From contig JBELEM010000013.1 of the NCBI GenBank assembly GCA_042093735.1, positions 1-55,341 of the forward strand: a stretch of 55,341 nt of DNA, read 5' to 3'. A model generated the notes under the pieces. The model saw only the letters and a program-made list of their open reading frames with translations, had not been told where the DNA came from and did not search any database. Below, in pieces: positions 26,831 to 35,227 of this stretch. Numbering within the stretch: position 1 is the first letter of the stretch; each line of letters opens with the position of its first letter. This DNA comes from Hellea sp042093735 (GTDB lineage: Bacteria; Pseudomonadota; Alphaproteobacteria; Caulobacterales; Maricaulaceae). A program made the translations under genes and the position numbers.

Positions 26831-27002
26831 AATTTTGAAGTTTGGGCTTTACTAGGTTCAATACTTAGCTTCAAGAAATAATCTCTACCCAGTTTCGCTT
26901 TTACGAAAGTGCTAATTTAATAGCTTAGGGCAAACCCCCCAAAATAGATAAACAAAATCGACCTCCTTTCACAAACGCGGCCTCGGAATGAGACGGCTCT
27001 TA
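26797..27002 (-). ncRNA. Candidate structured RNA, about 205 nt, unclassified
   Basis: This 342-base gap between msrB and the MarR gene has no convincing gene on either strand, yet it is more structured and locally more GC-rich than its surroundings. The minus-strand 5' segment AAGAGCCGTCTC (27001-26990) pairs completely with GAGGCGGCTTTT (26813-26802), the right arm of the terminator. This gives a closing stem of 12 pairs with two G-U. Local hairpins lie between. A possible promoter (TTGTAT, 16 bases, TACATC) would start transcription near 27002. The layout recalls 6S RNA or an attenuator, but I do not recognise a known family. It also holds AAAGGAGG followed by a 12-codon TTG-started frame, which may be chance. 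Confidence 0.5.
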
Positions 27003-27084
27003 ATTAAGATGTAATTTTTTTTAATAAAAATACAAGGCTAAATTTATCTTATCTTTACTATGTGAAGATACTATTAATCTACAA

Positions 27085-27609
27085 CTATAAGGGAACAAAT
27101 TTAAGAGCTACTCCATTGTTGCAATATCTAAGGCCGGTTGGATTTGGACCATCCTTGAATACGTGGCCTTGATGACCCTTGCAACAGTTGCAGTGATATT
27201 CAGTTCGGGTCATAAAGAGCTTCTTGTCAGTTTTAGTACCAATATTCTCATGGATGACATCATAGAAACTTGGCCAGCCAGTTCCAGATTCATACTTATG
27301 CTCAGATTTAAATAGCGGTTGATTGCATCCAGCACAATTATACTGACCGCTCCTTTTTTCCCAGTTGAGTTCAGAAGTTCCAGGTCTTTCAGTACCTTCT
27401 TTCCGTAAAACTGCGTATTCTAGAGATGTTAATCTGCTCTTCCATTCAGATTCTGGTATATTTATACATTTCGTATCATCCATCTTTGCATTCCCATATA
27501 ATTCTGTGGAGTTAGTCTTCTTACACGACAATAATAAAACAGCAATTAACTGCATTGATATGCTTCGTCTAGATGCTGTATATTCAAATTTTTTTTTGAT
27601 TATTTCCAT
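27085..27609 (-). CDS. msrB: Peptide-methionine (R)-S-oxide reductase, exported
   Basis: A 174-residue MsrB that reduces methionine-R-sulfoxide. The catalytic domain (about residues 50-174) has the zinc cysteines CAGC and CNCC, SGTGWPSF, GHVFKDGPNPTGLRYC (catalytic Cys) and NNGVALKFVPL. The N-terminal extension ASRRSISMQLIAVLLLSCKK has a twin-arginine-like pair, a hydrophobic core and a lipobox-like LLSC. The protein is therefore probably exported and perhaps lipid-anchored, for repair of oxidised envelope proteins. The signal reading is inference; the domain is certain. Confidence 0.93.
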   Translation of the reverse strand: MEIIKKKFEYTASRRSISMQLIAVLLLSCKKTNSTELYGNAKMDDTKCINIPESEWKSRLTSLEYAVLRKEGTERPGTSELNWEKRSGQYNCAGCNQPLFKSEHKYESGTGWPSFYDVIHENIGTKTDKKLFMTRTEYHCNCCKGHQGHVFKDGPNPTGLRYCNNGVALKFVPL

Positions 27610-27648
27610 ATTTACATTACGTTTTGTAGCAATAAAAAGTTCTATAAA

Positions 27649-28596
27649 TTAATTAATATGGGCAGAAAATAAACCCATCAAAAACCATGAAAGTATTAAC
27701 AAAAACCCTGAAAACTTATTAGATTTGAAGATAAATAATGACTTTTCTTTATCTGCAGGTTTGAAAGCAAAAACCTGGTAACCTAGGTGAAATGCAAATG
27801 GGAATATTCCAGCTAAAATAATGCATATTTCATATACATTTATTTGGTCGGCCTGAAAGAGTTTAGACAAAAAAATTAAAAATATTGATATGAGGTAACT
27901 AGTGCCAATCCCAGTTTTAACTCTTTTACCAAACTTCCTAGCGGTACTTTTGATTCCAACCTTAATATCATCCTCAAGATCTTGACAAGCGTAAATGGTA
28001 TCATAACCTAACGTCCAAAAAACAAGAGCGAGATAAAATAAAATTACTGACAAATTAAGAGTGAGAGTCTTAGCAGAATAAGCAACTAAAACAGCCCAAT
28101 TAAAGGTTAAACCCAACCAAATTTGCGGCCACCATGTGATGCGTTTCATAAATGGATATGCCATGACTAGAGGGATAGAGAATAGAGAAATAACTTTTGA
28201 TATATTTGGTAATATTGCCCAACATAATAAACCGATGATGCATTGTAGTATTACCCATATCCAGGCTTGTTTATTCGAAACAGTACCAGATGGTAAAGGT
28301 CTTAAAGCAGTCCTATCTACTTGAATGTCGAGATTCTGATCTATTATATCGTTATAGGTACATCCAGCACCGCGCATCGCCACTGCACCTACTAGAATAA
28401 GAATTGCCCATTTTATATCCGATAGGTGTATTCCGTGCTGGTATGTGGAAAATGCTAACGCCATCCAGCCCGGTAGAGTTAGAAGCCAGTACCCTATAGG
28501 CCGGTCTAATCTAGAAAGTTGAAGGTAAGGTCTAATATTAGCAGGGGTATTATTAACCCAATGTGTTGAATTTGAATCTTTCAATGTTGTATTCAT
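27649..28596 (-). CDS. ubiA: 4-hydroxybenzoate polyprenyltransferase
   Basis: A 315-residue integral membrane prenyltransferase of ubiquinone synthesis. LDRPIGYWLLTLPGWMALA is followed by the first aspartate-rich motif NDIIDQNLD and RTALRPLPSG, and then by the second motif YACQDLEDDIKVG and STARKFG. About nine hydrophobic helices are visible. The prenyl chain length cannot be read. It is divergent from rsmE, a pairing frequent in alphaproteobacteria. Confidence 0.95.
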   Translation of the reverse strand: MNTTLKDSNSTHWVNNTPANIRPYLQLSRLDRPIGYWLLTLPGWMALAFSTYQHGIHLSDIKWAILILVGAVAMRGAGCTYNDIIDQNLDIQVDRTALRPLPSGTVSNKQAWIWVILQCIIGLLCWAILPNISKVISLFSIPLVMAYPFMKRITWWPQIWLGLTFNWAVLVAYSAKTLTLNLSVILFYLALVFWTLGYDTIYACQDLEDDIKVGIKSTARKFGKRVKTGIGTSYLISIFLIFLSKLFQADQINVYEICIILAGIFPFAFHLGYQVFAFKPADKEKSLFIFKSNKFSGFLLILSWFLMGLFSAHIN

Positions 28597-28663
28597 AAGA
28601 GAGTACTATATTAAAAATTATGTTTTTCTATTTATATTTTTAATATAAACCCCATACGTTGGA

Positions 28664-29392
28664 ATGAAATATATGCAAACCAGAATGTATATTAACTGTA
28701 AACTTGAAAAGGGTGCAATAATACGTCTTAACAAGGATCAATTTAATTACCTAAGTAATGTTCTCCGAAAACATAATGATGATAAAGTATTAGTATTTAA
28801 TGGTATATCAGGAGAATGGAAGGCATCTATTAACTACAGCGGAAAAAAATCCATTGATTTATTAATTGAGGAGAAAATATTAGAACAAGTTATTGTGCCT
28901 GATGTAATGCTCTGTTTTTCAAACATTCGTAAAAACCGAGTGTCTTTTATAATTGAAAAGGGAACTGAGCTAGGTGTAAAAACCTTTCAGCCGATTATTT
29001 CTAAACATACGCAGAGTGCATCTTTCAATATTTTAAGGGCAAAATATCAATCAATACAAGCAGCTGAACAAACTCAAAGACTTGACATCCCAGAAATTAT
29101 GCAGCCAAAAAGTTTGTTGGAACTATTAGGAGATTGGGATAATAATAGAGTACTTCTTTTTGCAGACGAAAAAAAAGCTGTGATATCACCGGTTGATGTT
29201 ATAGCAAATATAAGTTCTCCTGTTGGAATTTTAATAGGACCTGAGGGTGGATTTTCCAGTGAGGAAAGAAATTATTTAATGAGTAAAAATTTTACTAGGC
29301 CTATTTCCCTTGGGCCAAGAGTCTTACGTTCAGATACTGCCTCTTTGAGCCTTTTAACTCTTTATCAAGCGATAAGCGGTGATTGGAATTAG
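28664..29392 (+). CDS. rsmE: 16S rRNA (uracil(1498)-N(3))-methyltransferase
   Basis: A 242-residue SPOUT-class methyltransferase. An N-terminal PUA-like region (INCKLEKGAIIRLNKDQFNY) is followed by FIIEKGTELGVKTFQPI, ILIGPEGGFSSEE and the knot motif LGPRVLRSDTASL, which binds SAM. It methylates U1498 of 16S rRNA. Two more ATGs lie 9 and 21 bases downstream of 28664 and are also possible starts, as no strong ribosome binding site decides. Confidence 0.95.
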   Translation: MKYMQTRMYINCKLEKGAIIRLNKDQFNYLSNVLRKHNDDKVLVFNGISGEWKASINYSGKKSIDLLIEEKILEQVIVPDVMLCFSNIRKNRVSFIIEKGTELGVKTFQPIISKHTQSASFNILRAKYQSIQAAEQTQRLDIPEIMQPKSLLELLGDWDNNRVLLFADEKKAVISPVDVIANISSPVGILIGPEGGFSSEERNYLMSKNFTRPISLGPRVLRSDTASLSLLTLYQAISGDWN

Positions 29393-29479
29393 AGCTTTTT
29401 CATAATCATTCTTGCTTATTAATTTATTGATACTTTTGATGTCATTACATATAAAACTTTGAATAAAGGAGACATAAAA

Positions 29480-29560
29480 ATGCATTTCAAATTCTTTTTT
29501 GTGCTCTTGGTCCTTTTGGTAATTTATATACTGATAGCATTTTATAATGTCATACAATAG
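29480..29560 (+). CDS. Putative 26-residue membrane peptide
   Basis: A short frame, MHFKFFFVLLVLLVIYILIA followed by FYNVIQ, with a textbook AAGGAG 8 bases before the ATG. The whole peptide is one hydrophobic helix with a single positive charge at the N-terminus. Its stop lies 14 bases inside the start of the monooxygenase gene (29547), so it could couple translation of that gene. It may alternatively be a membrane peptide in its own right. Not recognised as any family. Confidence 0.45.
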   Translation: MHFKFFFVLLVLLVIYILIAFYNVIQ

Positions 29561-31001
29561 AATATTCGACATGGTTGTCATCGGAGCCGGTTTATCAGGA
29601 GTAGGGGCGGCTTGTCGTTACAACATTAAGTTTCCAAATGATAATATCCTTATACTTGAGTCACGTGCCAGCATTGGAGGCACGTGGGACTTGTTCAAAT
29701 ACCCAGGGATCAGATCTGACTCTGATATGTTAACACTTGGTTATGATTTTCGTCCTTGGACAGGTAATAAGACCTTAGCAGATGGTAAAAGCATTAGAGA
29801 TTATATTCATTCTGTTGCCAAAGAGTATGATATAATGCAATTTATAAAATATAAGTCAGAGGTTACCTCTGTCAATTATTCGACTAAAGAATGCTTGTGG
29901 CATATTACTCTAAAAAATTTGAAAACAGGATTGAATGAATTTGTTAAAACTAAATTTATAGTGTCATCAACAGGTTATTATAGATATGATAAAGGCCATA
30001 CTCCTGCATTTTCAGGACAATCAAAGTTTTTAGGAAAGTTTATTCATCCTCAAAATTGGCCTGAGGATTTAGATTATAAAAATAAAAACATAATTGTCAT
30101 TGGCTCAGGCGCAACAGCATTCACTCTAGTTCCTGAATTATCCAAAAAGGCCAAGCATGTTACAATGCTTCAAAGATCTCCAAGTTATGTCGCCTCTATT
30201 CCCTCAGTTGATAGAATTGGTATTATTGTAAGCTCTATTATGCCAAAGAATTTAGCGTTTAAGGTAAACCGCTTTAAAAACATATTTCTTGCAAGGTACC
30301 TCTACTTTAAGGCTCGTAAAAATCCCGAAAAATCTCGAAATTGGTTTCGTAAAAAAGTAATTAAAGAACTAGGTACTAATTACCCTGCCGACTTGCACTT
30401 TAATCCAAAATATGACCCTTGGGATCAAAGAGTTTGTATGGTGCCAGATGGAGACATATTTTCTGCTATAAGGGATGGTAAGGCAAGTATAGTCACTGAT
30501 GAAATAGACCAATTCGATGCGAGTGGTATATCATTGAAGTCGGGTGAACACCTTGATGCTGATATTATTGTATCGGCTACAGGCCTAGAAGTTTTGATTA
30601 ATGGGGGTTGTGAAATTTACATTGATAGGAAAAAACAAGAACTTGCAGATTGTTTCGGTTATAAAGGTACAATGTATTCTGGGATTCCAAATTATTTTTC
30701 AATATTTGGTTATACTAACGCATCATGGACGTTGAGGGTTAATCTTATATCTGAATTTGTTTTAAGAGTTATCGAGTATGTGAAAATAAATGAGTATAAA
30801 AAAGTGGTTCCTATAGTGAAAGTAAGAATGCAAAAATACCCATGGATTAACTTTCAAGCAGGATATTTTCTTCGTGTCATGGATAAACTACCTAATCAAG
30901 GTGACAGACATCCTTGGCTTAACTTGCAAGATTATAAGATTGATAAAAAATTGCTTACACAAGACCCAATAGACGATGGCGATTTAATATTCTCTGATTG
31001 A
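29547..31001 (+). CDS. Flavin-containing Baeyer-Villiger-type monooxygenase
   Basis: A 484-residue FAD/NADPH monooxygenase. The FAD motif GAGLSGVGAACRY is near residue 12, followed by GGTWDLFKYPGIRSDSDM and the Baeyer-Villiger fingerprint FLGKFIHPQNWP (FxGxxxHxxxWP). The NADPH motif is GSGATA. EthA-like enzymes of this class oxidise ketones or thioethers. A second in-frame ATG at 29571 is possible. It interrupts the common rsmE-gshA adjacency. Confidence 0.88.
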   Translation: MSYNRIFDMVVIGAGLSGVGAACRYNIKFPNDNILILESRASIGGTWDLFKYPGIRSDSDMLTLGYDFRPWTGNKTLADGKSIRDYIHSVAKEYDIMQFIKYKSEVTSVNYSTKECLWHITLKNLKTGLNEFVKTKFIVSSTGYYRYDKGHTPAFSGQSKFLGKFIHPQNWPEDLDYKNKNIIVIGSGATAFTLVPELSKKAKHVTMLQRSPSYVASIPSVDRIGIIVSSIMPKNLAFKVNRFKNIFLARYLYFKARKNPEKSRNWFRKKVIKELGTNYPADLHFNPKYDPWDQRVCMVPDGDIFSAIRDGKASIVTDEIDQFDASGISLKSGEHLDADIIVSATGLEVLINGGCEIYIDRKKQELADCFGYKGTMYSGIPNYFSIFGYTNASWTLRVNLISEFVLRVIEYVKINEYKKVVPIVKVRMQKYPWINFQAGYFLRVMDKLPNQGDRHPWLNLQDYKIDKKLLTQDPIDDGDLIFSD

Positions 31002-31094
31002 AACATTATTTGATTAATAATTAAAGTATTTTTTTAGTATGGAATTTTTGTTGTTAACTCCTTACTTAACTCTTTTTAATTACTTATTACCTTG

Positions 31095-31112
31095 CTCACG
31101 TGTGAGTAGAAT
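31095..31112 (+). promoter_or_regulatory. Inverted repeat and -10-like element before gshA
   Basis: CTCAC-GT-GTGAG (31095-31106) is immediately followed by TAGAAT (31107-31112), a good match to a -10 box. This would place the transcript start only about 7 bases before the preferred gshA ATG. Seen directly as sequence; its regulatory use is inference. Confidence 0.3.
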
Positions 31113-31125
31113 ACTAAACAATTTT

Positions 31126-32472
31126 ATGATCAGAAAAAAAAGTATAATTGAAAATAAATCTCAGATGATTGATCATCTTGCTTCTGGTTGCAAGCCATTG
31201 TCTGAATGGCGTATAGGCACAGAGCATGAGAAAATAGGTTTCTACACAAGCACGCTCAAACCACTAGAGTATCGAGGGGGCATTGAACCCATTTTGAATA
31301 AACTCCAACGGTTTAATTGGGAGCCTGTTTTTGAAGATGGAAACATTATTGCATTAAAAAGAAATGGTGCATCTATATCCCTCGAGCCAGGTGGACAATT
31401 AGAGCTATCAGGTGCTCCTCTTGAAAATGTTCATCAAACTTGTTCTGAAGTGTCTAGGCATTTAAAAGAGGTTAAAGAAGTTGCAGACGAAATTGATATA
31501 GGTTTTATTTCATTAGGCTTTAGACCAGATACACGTCTTGAGGATGTGCCTATTATGCCTAAAGGTCGATATAAAATTATGCGTGAGTACATGCAAAAAG
31601 TTGGCACTTTAGGGCGAGAAATGATGTTTAGGACGTGTACTGTTCAAACGAACTTAGATTTTTCTTCTGAATTAGATATGGTTAAAAAATTTAGGGTTAG
31701 CCTTGCCCTCCAACCTTTTGCAACAGCCTTATTTGCTAATTCACCATTCACTAATGGAAAATTAAATGGTTATAAGTCATATCGTTCACATGTATGGCTT
31801 GATACTGATAATGATCGAACTGGTATGTTGCCATTTGTCTTTGAAGAAGGATTTGGTTTTGAACAATATGTTGATTATGTTCTTGATGTTCCAATGTATT
31901 TTATTAATAGAGATGACAGCTATATAGATGTTTCTGGATGTTCTTTCAAAGACTTCATAAGGGGGAATTTAAAAGAGCTTCCACTAGAGAAGCCTTCTTT
32001 ATCTGATTTTGATGATCATTTATCGACAATTTTTCCAGAAGTACGACTGAAGACTTTTTTGGAAATGCGAGGTAGCGATACTGGTCCCTGGAATGAACTC
32101 TGTGCCATGCCTGCTTTTTGGGTGGGTTTATTATATGATGAAAACTCTTTAAATTCTGCTTGGGATTTAGTCAAAGATTGGACTACACAAGAGAGAGATC
32201 AACTAAGACGTGAGGTCCCAATTTCTGGTTTGCAGACTCAATTTAGAGGCAAGCCAATTATTGGTATCGTTAATGAGTGTTTAAATATATCTAGATTTGG
32301 CCTTAATGCCAGATCAAGAACTAATGGTCATGGAGATAATGAAAGTATATTTCTTCAAGAACTTTATGAGTTTACTAAAACTGGCAAGACCAATGCGGAT
32401 AAATTAATTCATAAGTATAACAATGATTGGGATAAGGATGTTATGAATGTCTATAACGAGTGTCGTTATTAA
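31126..32472 (+). CDS. gshA: Glutamate-cysteine ligase (plant/alphaproteobacterial type)
   Basis: A 448-residue GCS2-type enzyme making gamma-glutamylcysteine, first step of glutathione synthesis. Key segments are EWRIGTEHEKIGFY, ISLEPGGQLELSGAP, MMFRTCTVQTNLDF, FLEMRGSDTGPW and a C-terminal NARSRTNGHGDNE. The ATG at 31126 fits the family N-terminus. An in-frame ATG at 31039 would add 29 hydrophobic residues with no family counterpart. Confidence 0.94.
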   Translation: MIRKKSIIENKSQMIDHLASGCKPLSEWRIGTEHEKIGFYTSTLKPLEYRGGIEPILNKLQRFNWEPVFEDGNIIALKRNGASISLEPGGQLELSGAPLENVHQTCSEVSRHLKEVKEVADEIDIGFISLGFRPDTRLEDVPIMPKGRYKIMREYMQKVGTLGREMMFRTCTVQTNLDFSSELDMVKKFRVSLALQPFATALFANSPFTNGKLNGYKSYRSHVWLDTDNDRTGMLPFVFEEGFGFEQYVDYVLDVPMYFINRDDSYIDVSGCSFKDFIRGNLKELPLEKPSLSDFDDHLSTIFPEVRLKTFLEMRGSDTGPWNELCAMPAFWVGLLYDENSLNSAWDLVKDWTTQERDQLRREVPISGLQTQFRGKPIIGIVNECLNISRFGLNARSRTNGHGDNESIFLQELYEFTKTGKTNADKLIHKYNNDWDKDVMNVYNECRY

Positions 32473-32510
32473 ATAAATTAATTTTTAAAGATTTTAATTG
32501 TTTAATTAAT

Positions 32511-32569
32511 ACAACTTGTTGTAACCAAATATTTTTGTTACTGACTATCAGTTACTTTGAATTGTAACC
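32511..32569 (+). repeat. Cluster of GTAAC/GTTAC boxes upstream of the peptide transporter
   Basis: The 60 bases before the transporter hold two exact TTGTAACC copies (32519-32526 and 32562-32569). Between them are two inverse boxes (GTTAC at 32537 and 32551) and a 12-base palindrome ACAAC-TT-GTTGT (32511-32522). The boxes are 13-16 bases apart. This is denser than expected by chance in AT-rich DNA and may be a regulator binding array. Confidence 0.35.
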
Positions 32570-32585
32570 TTTTTAGGGGAAAAGA

Positions 32586-34133
32586 ATGTTTTACATAATA
32601 CTTAGTGCAATAGCTGTTATCGGGGTTGCAATGTGCCTTTTTCAGATGAGAAGTCATCCTAAAGGGCTTTATATTCTCTTCTTTGCTGAAATGTGGGAGA
32701 GATTTTCATATTATGGCATGCGAGCGCTTTTGATATTATACTTAACAAAGCACTTTTTATTTACAGATGGCCAAGCTTATGGAATTTATGGTGCTTATAC
32801 TACATTGGTATATGTAACACCCGTAATAGGCGGTGTTTTGGCTGATAAGTATTTGGGTCAAAGGAAAGCAGTTTTGTTTGGAGCAATACTACTCGTTTTG
32901 GGTCATTTAGGTATGGCAGTAGAGGGTGAGCCTGTTAAAGTTGCTAGTGAGCGTAGTGACTCTATCATGAATGTATTTTATCTTTCTCTTGCCCTCATTA
33001 TTGCTGGGGTAGGCTTTTTAAAAGCAAATATATCAGCCATTGTTGGTGCTCTATATGAAAAAACAGATGAACGCCGTGACGGTGCATTCACAATCTTCTA
33101 TGTTGGTATAAACCTTGGTGCATTTGGGGGTGCATTAATAGCCGGCTATTTGGGCGAAACATATGGATGGAAATATGGTTTCGGACTCGCTGGTTTAGGA
33201 ATGCTCTTAGGTTTGATTGCATTTGCTTGGGGCAAGCCACTTTTAGAGGGTGCTGGTGAACCACCTAATCCTTCAGCACTTGCAGTTAAAAGATTTATGG
33301 GACTATCAACGGAATGGCTTATTTATATTTTAACTTTTGTTGGTGTTGGCGTTCTTTGGTTCTTAATTAGAGATGAGGGGGCTGTAAAGTTGGTTCTTTA
33401 TTCGACCTTCGCTATAGTATACCTATATATAATAATTTCTTCAGTATTAACATTACCCCCTCATCCTAGGAATAGAATATTCGCTGCCTTAATATTGATT
33501 TCAGTACAAGTTCTTTTTTGGGCATTATTTGAACAGGCAGGGTCATCACTTTCATTATTTACCGACCGTTCTGTTGACAGAACAATTTTTGGTCAAGAGA
33601 TTAAAACTTCTGTTTTTCAGTCTCTAAATGCTATGTACATAGTTCTTCTAGGTCCTTTATTTGCTGCTCTTTGGGTTTGGCTTGGAAAAAGAAATTTAGA
33701 CCCGTCAGCTCCAGCTAAATTTGGTTTGGGAATAATTCAGCTTGGTTTAGGGTTTCTCGTTCTAGTTTGGGGAGCGAATGCTGCTGGTTCTGAAATGACG
33801 CCAGTAATCTTCATTTTCTTAATTTATCTTTTGCATACAACAGGAGAGTTGTGTTTATCGCCAGTAGGCTTGTCTGCAATGACAAGGCTATCTGTTCCTA
33901 AAATGGTGGGTTTAATAATGGGAGCGTGGTTCTTAGCTTCTGGATTTGGCAATTTTGCCGCTGCCCAAATTGCTAAATTGACGACTGCTGATGGCGGTGG
34001 TGCAGATCAAGTAGTTCTAGTTTATTCAAGTGTTGGAAAACTTGCTGTAGGTGTTGGTGTTGCACTTATTTTAATTTCTCCATTGATAAAGAAAATGATG
34101 CATCTTGATACAATCAGTTCAGATGATGCATGA
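32586..34133 (+). CDS. Proton-dependent oligopeptide transporter (POT/PTR family)
   Basis: A 515-residue MFS protein with about 14 hydrophobic helices. Family signatures include EMWERFSYYGMRALL (ExxERFxYYG), GGVLADKYLGQRK, the PTR2-type FYVGINLGAFGGALIAGYLG and a later FWALFEQAGSSL. It probably imports di- and tripeptides with protons across the inner membrane. AGGGG lies upstream of the ATG. The upstream box cluster suggests regulation. Confidence 0.92.
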   Translation: MFYIILSAIAVIGVAMCLFQMRSHPKGLYILFFAEMWERFSYYGMRALLILYLTKHFLFTDGQAYGIYGAYTTLVYVTPVIGGVLADKYLGQRKAVLFGAILLVLGHLGMAVEGEPVKVASERSDSIMNVFYLSLALIIAGVGFLKANISAIVGALYEKTDERRDGAFTIFYVGINLGAFGGALIAGYLGETYGWKYGFGLAGLGMLLGLIAFAWGKPLLEGAGEPPNPSALAVKRFMGLSTEWLIYILTFVGVGVLWFLIRDEGAVKLVLYSTFAIVYLYIIISSVLTLPPHPRNRIFAALILISVQVLFWALFEQAGSSLSLFTDRSVDRTIFGQEIKTSVFQSLNAMYIVLLGPLFAALWVWLGKRNLDPSAPAKFGLGIIQLGLGFLVLVWGANAAGSEMTPVIFIFLIYLLHTTGELCLSPVGLSAMTRLSVPKMVGLIMGAWFLASGFGNFAAAQIAKLTTADGGGADQVVLVYSSVGKLAVGVGVALILISPLIKKMMHLDTISSDDA

Positions 34134-34164
34134 TTTTTCTAAAGGTAATTTGCATAAGATTTAT

Positions 34165-34203
34165 CTAAAAAATTGATCTGCGTAGTTTTATTACGCAGAT
34201 CAA
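34165..34203 (-). terminator. Strong terminator after prs
   Basis: A perfect 12-base inverted repeat TTGATCTGCGTA / TACGCAGATCAA (34173-34184 and 34192-34203) with a 7-base loop. On the minus strand it is followed by a TTTTTT run, so it terminates prs. The plus side has no T tract, but the hairpin could also slow transcripts from the peptide transporter. Confidence 0.85.
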
Positions 34204-34224
34204 ATGATAAATTCTCTCATAAGA

Positions 34225-35166
34225 TCATTCAAATAGTTTTGAAACAGACTCATCATTAGCGATACGTCGTATAGCTTCTCCTAAAAGCGTAGCTATTGAA
34301 ACTTCTCTAATTTTTCTGCAATCTTTTACCTTTTGAGGTTGGGCAATAGAGTCTGTTATTACCAATTCTGTTAGCTCAGATTTGTTTATTCTTTCAACAG
34401 CGGGGTCGCTTAGTACACCATGAGTAATATATGCTGATACTGAATTTGCACCATGGTCTTTTAGTGCTTTAGCTGCATTACAAAGGGTACCACCAGAGTC
34501 AATTATATCATCGTATAATATGCATGTTCTGCCTGCTACATCACCTATAATATTCATAACTTCAGACTCGCCAGCCTTTGGTCTTCTTTTATCTACTATT
34601 GCTATGTCAGCATCAAATTGTTTTGCTATGGACCTTGTTCTAACAACACCGCCGGTATCTGGAGAAACAAATAATAAATTCTTTCGATCAGTCTTAGAGA
34701 ATTTATCCCTGATATCACTTACAAAAACTGGTTGACCAAACAAATTATCAGTTGGGATGTCAAAAAACCCTTGTATCTGTCCTGCATGAAGATCGGCTGT
34801 CAAAACTCTGTGAGCCCCAGCTTTTGATATTAAATTAGCTACTAGTTTTGCAGATATGGGGGTTCTTCCCCCAGTTTTTCTATCTTGCCGCGCATAACCA
34901 TAATAAGGAATAACAGCGGTTATTCTTTTGGCTGAAGCACGTACTAACGCATCAATGAGAATTAAGAGTTCCATTAGGTGGTCATTAGCGGGAGCAGAGG
35001 TTGGTTGTATCAGAAATATATCTTCCCCTCTCACATTTTCGTTGATTTTTGCAAAAATCTCTTGATCTCTAAATCTTTCGATATCTATTTGAGTTAGCGG
35101 AACATCAAGTACTTCTGCTATGTTTGACGCTAAGGGTTCATTTGCAGTACCACTAATGAGCTTCAT
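34225..35166 (-). CDS. prs: Ribose-phosphate pyrophosphokinase
   Basis: A 313-residue PRPP synthetase converting ribose 5-phosphate and ATP to PRPP for nucleotide, His, Trp and NAD synthesis. Hallmarks are DIFLIQPTSAPANDHLMELL, YYGYARQDRK, the metal site TADLHAGQIQGFFDIPTDN and the PRPP loop LYDDIIDSGGTLCNAA. Last gene of its minus-strand unit, with a clear terminator after it. Confidence 0.97.
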   Translation of the reverse strand: MKLISGTANEPLASNIAEVLDVPLTQIDIERFRDQEIFAKINENVRGEDIFLIQPTSAPANDHLMELLILIDALVRASAKRITAVIPYYGYARQDRKTGGRTPISAKLVANLISKAGAHRVLTADLHAGQIQGFFDIPTDNLFGQPVFVSDIRDKFSKTDRKNLLFVSPDTGGVVRTRSIAKQFDADIAIVDKRRPKAGESEVMNIIGDVAGRTCILYDDIIDSGGTLCNAAKALKDHGANSVSAYITHGVLSDPAVERINKSELTELVITDSIAQPQKVKDCRKIREVSIATLLGEAIRRIANDESVSKLFE

Positions 35167-35227
35167 AGTATTTAACTTTCTTTTTTAACTAGTGTTATCA
35201 CTTAAGGTGCAAAATTAGGAAAGTAAA

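Noticed and set aside
26820..26882. A 20-codon plus-strand frame starting within the terminator hairpin
   Set aside because: No ribosome binding site, and the start lies in an arm of the minus-strand terminator; chance frame.
31039..31125. 29-residue hydrophobic N-terminal extension of gshA, resembling a signal peptide
   Set aside because: Glutamate-cysteine ligase is cytoplasmic and relatives begin near the ATG at 31126; a promoter-like element also lies inside the extension.
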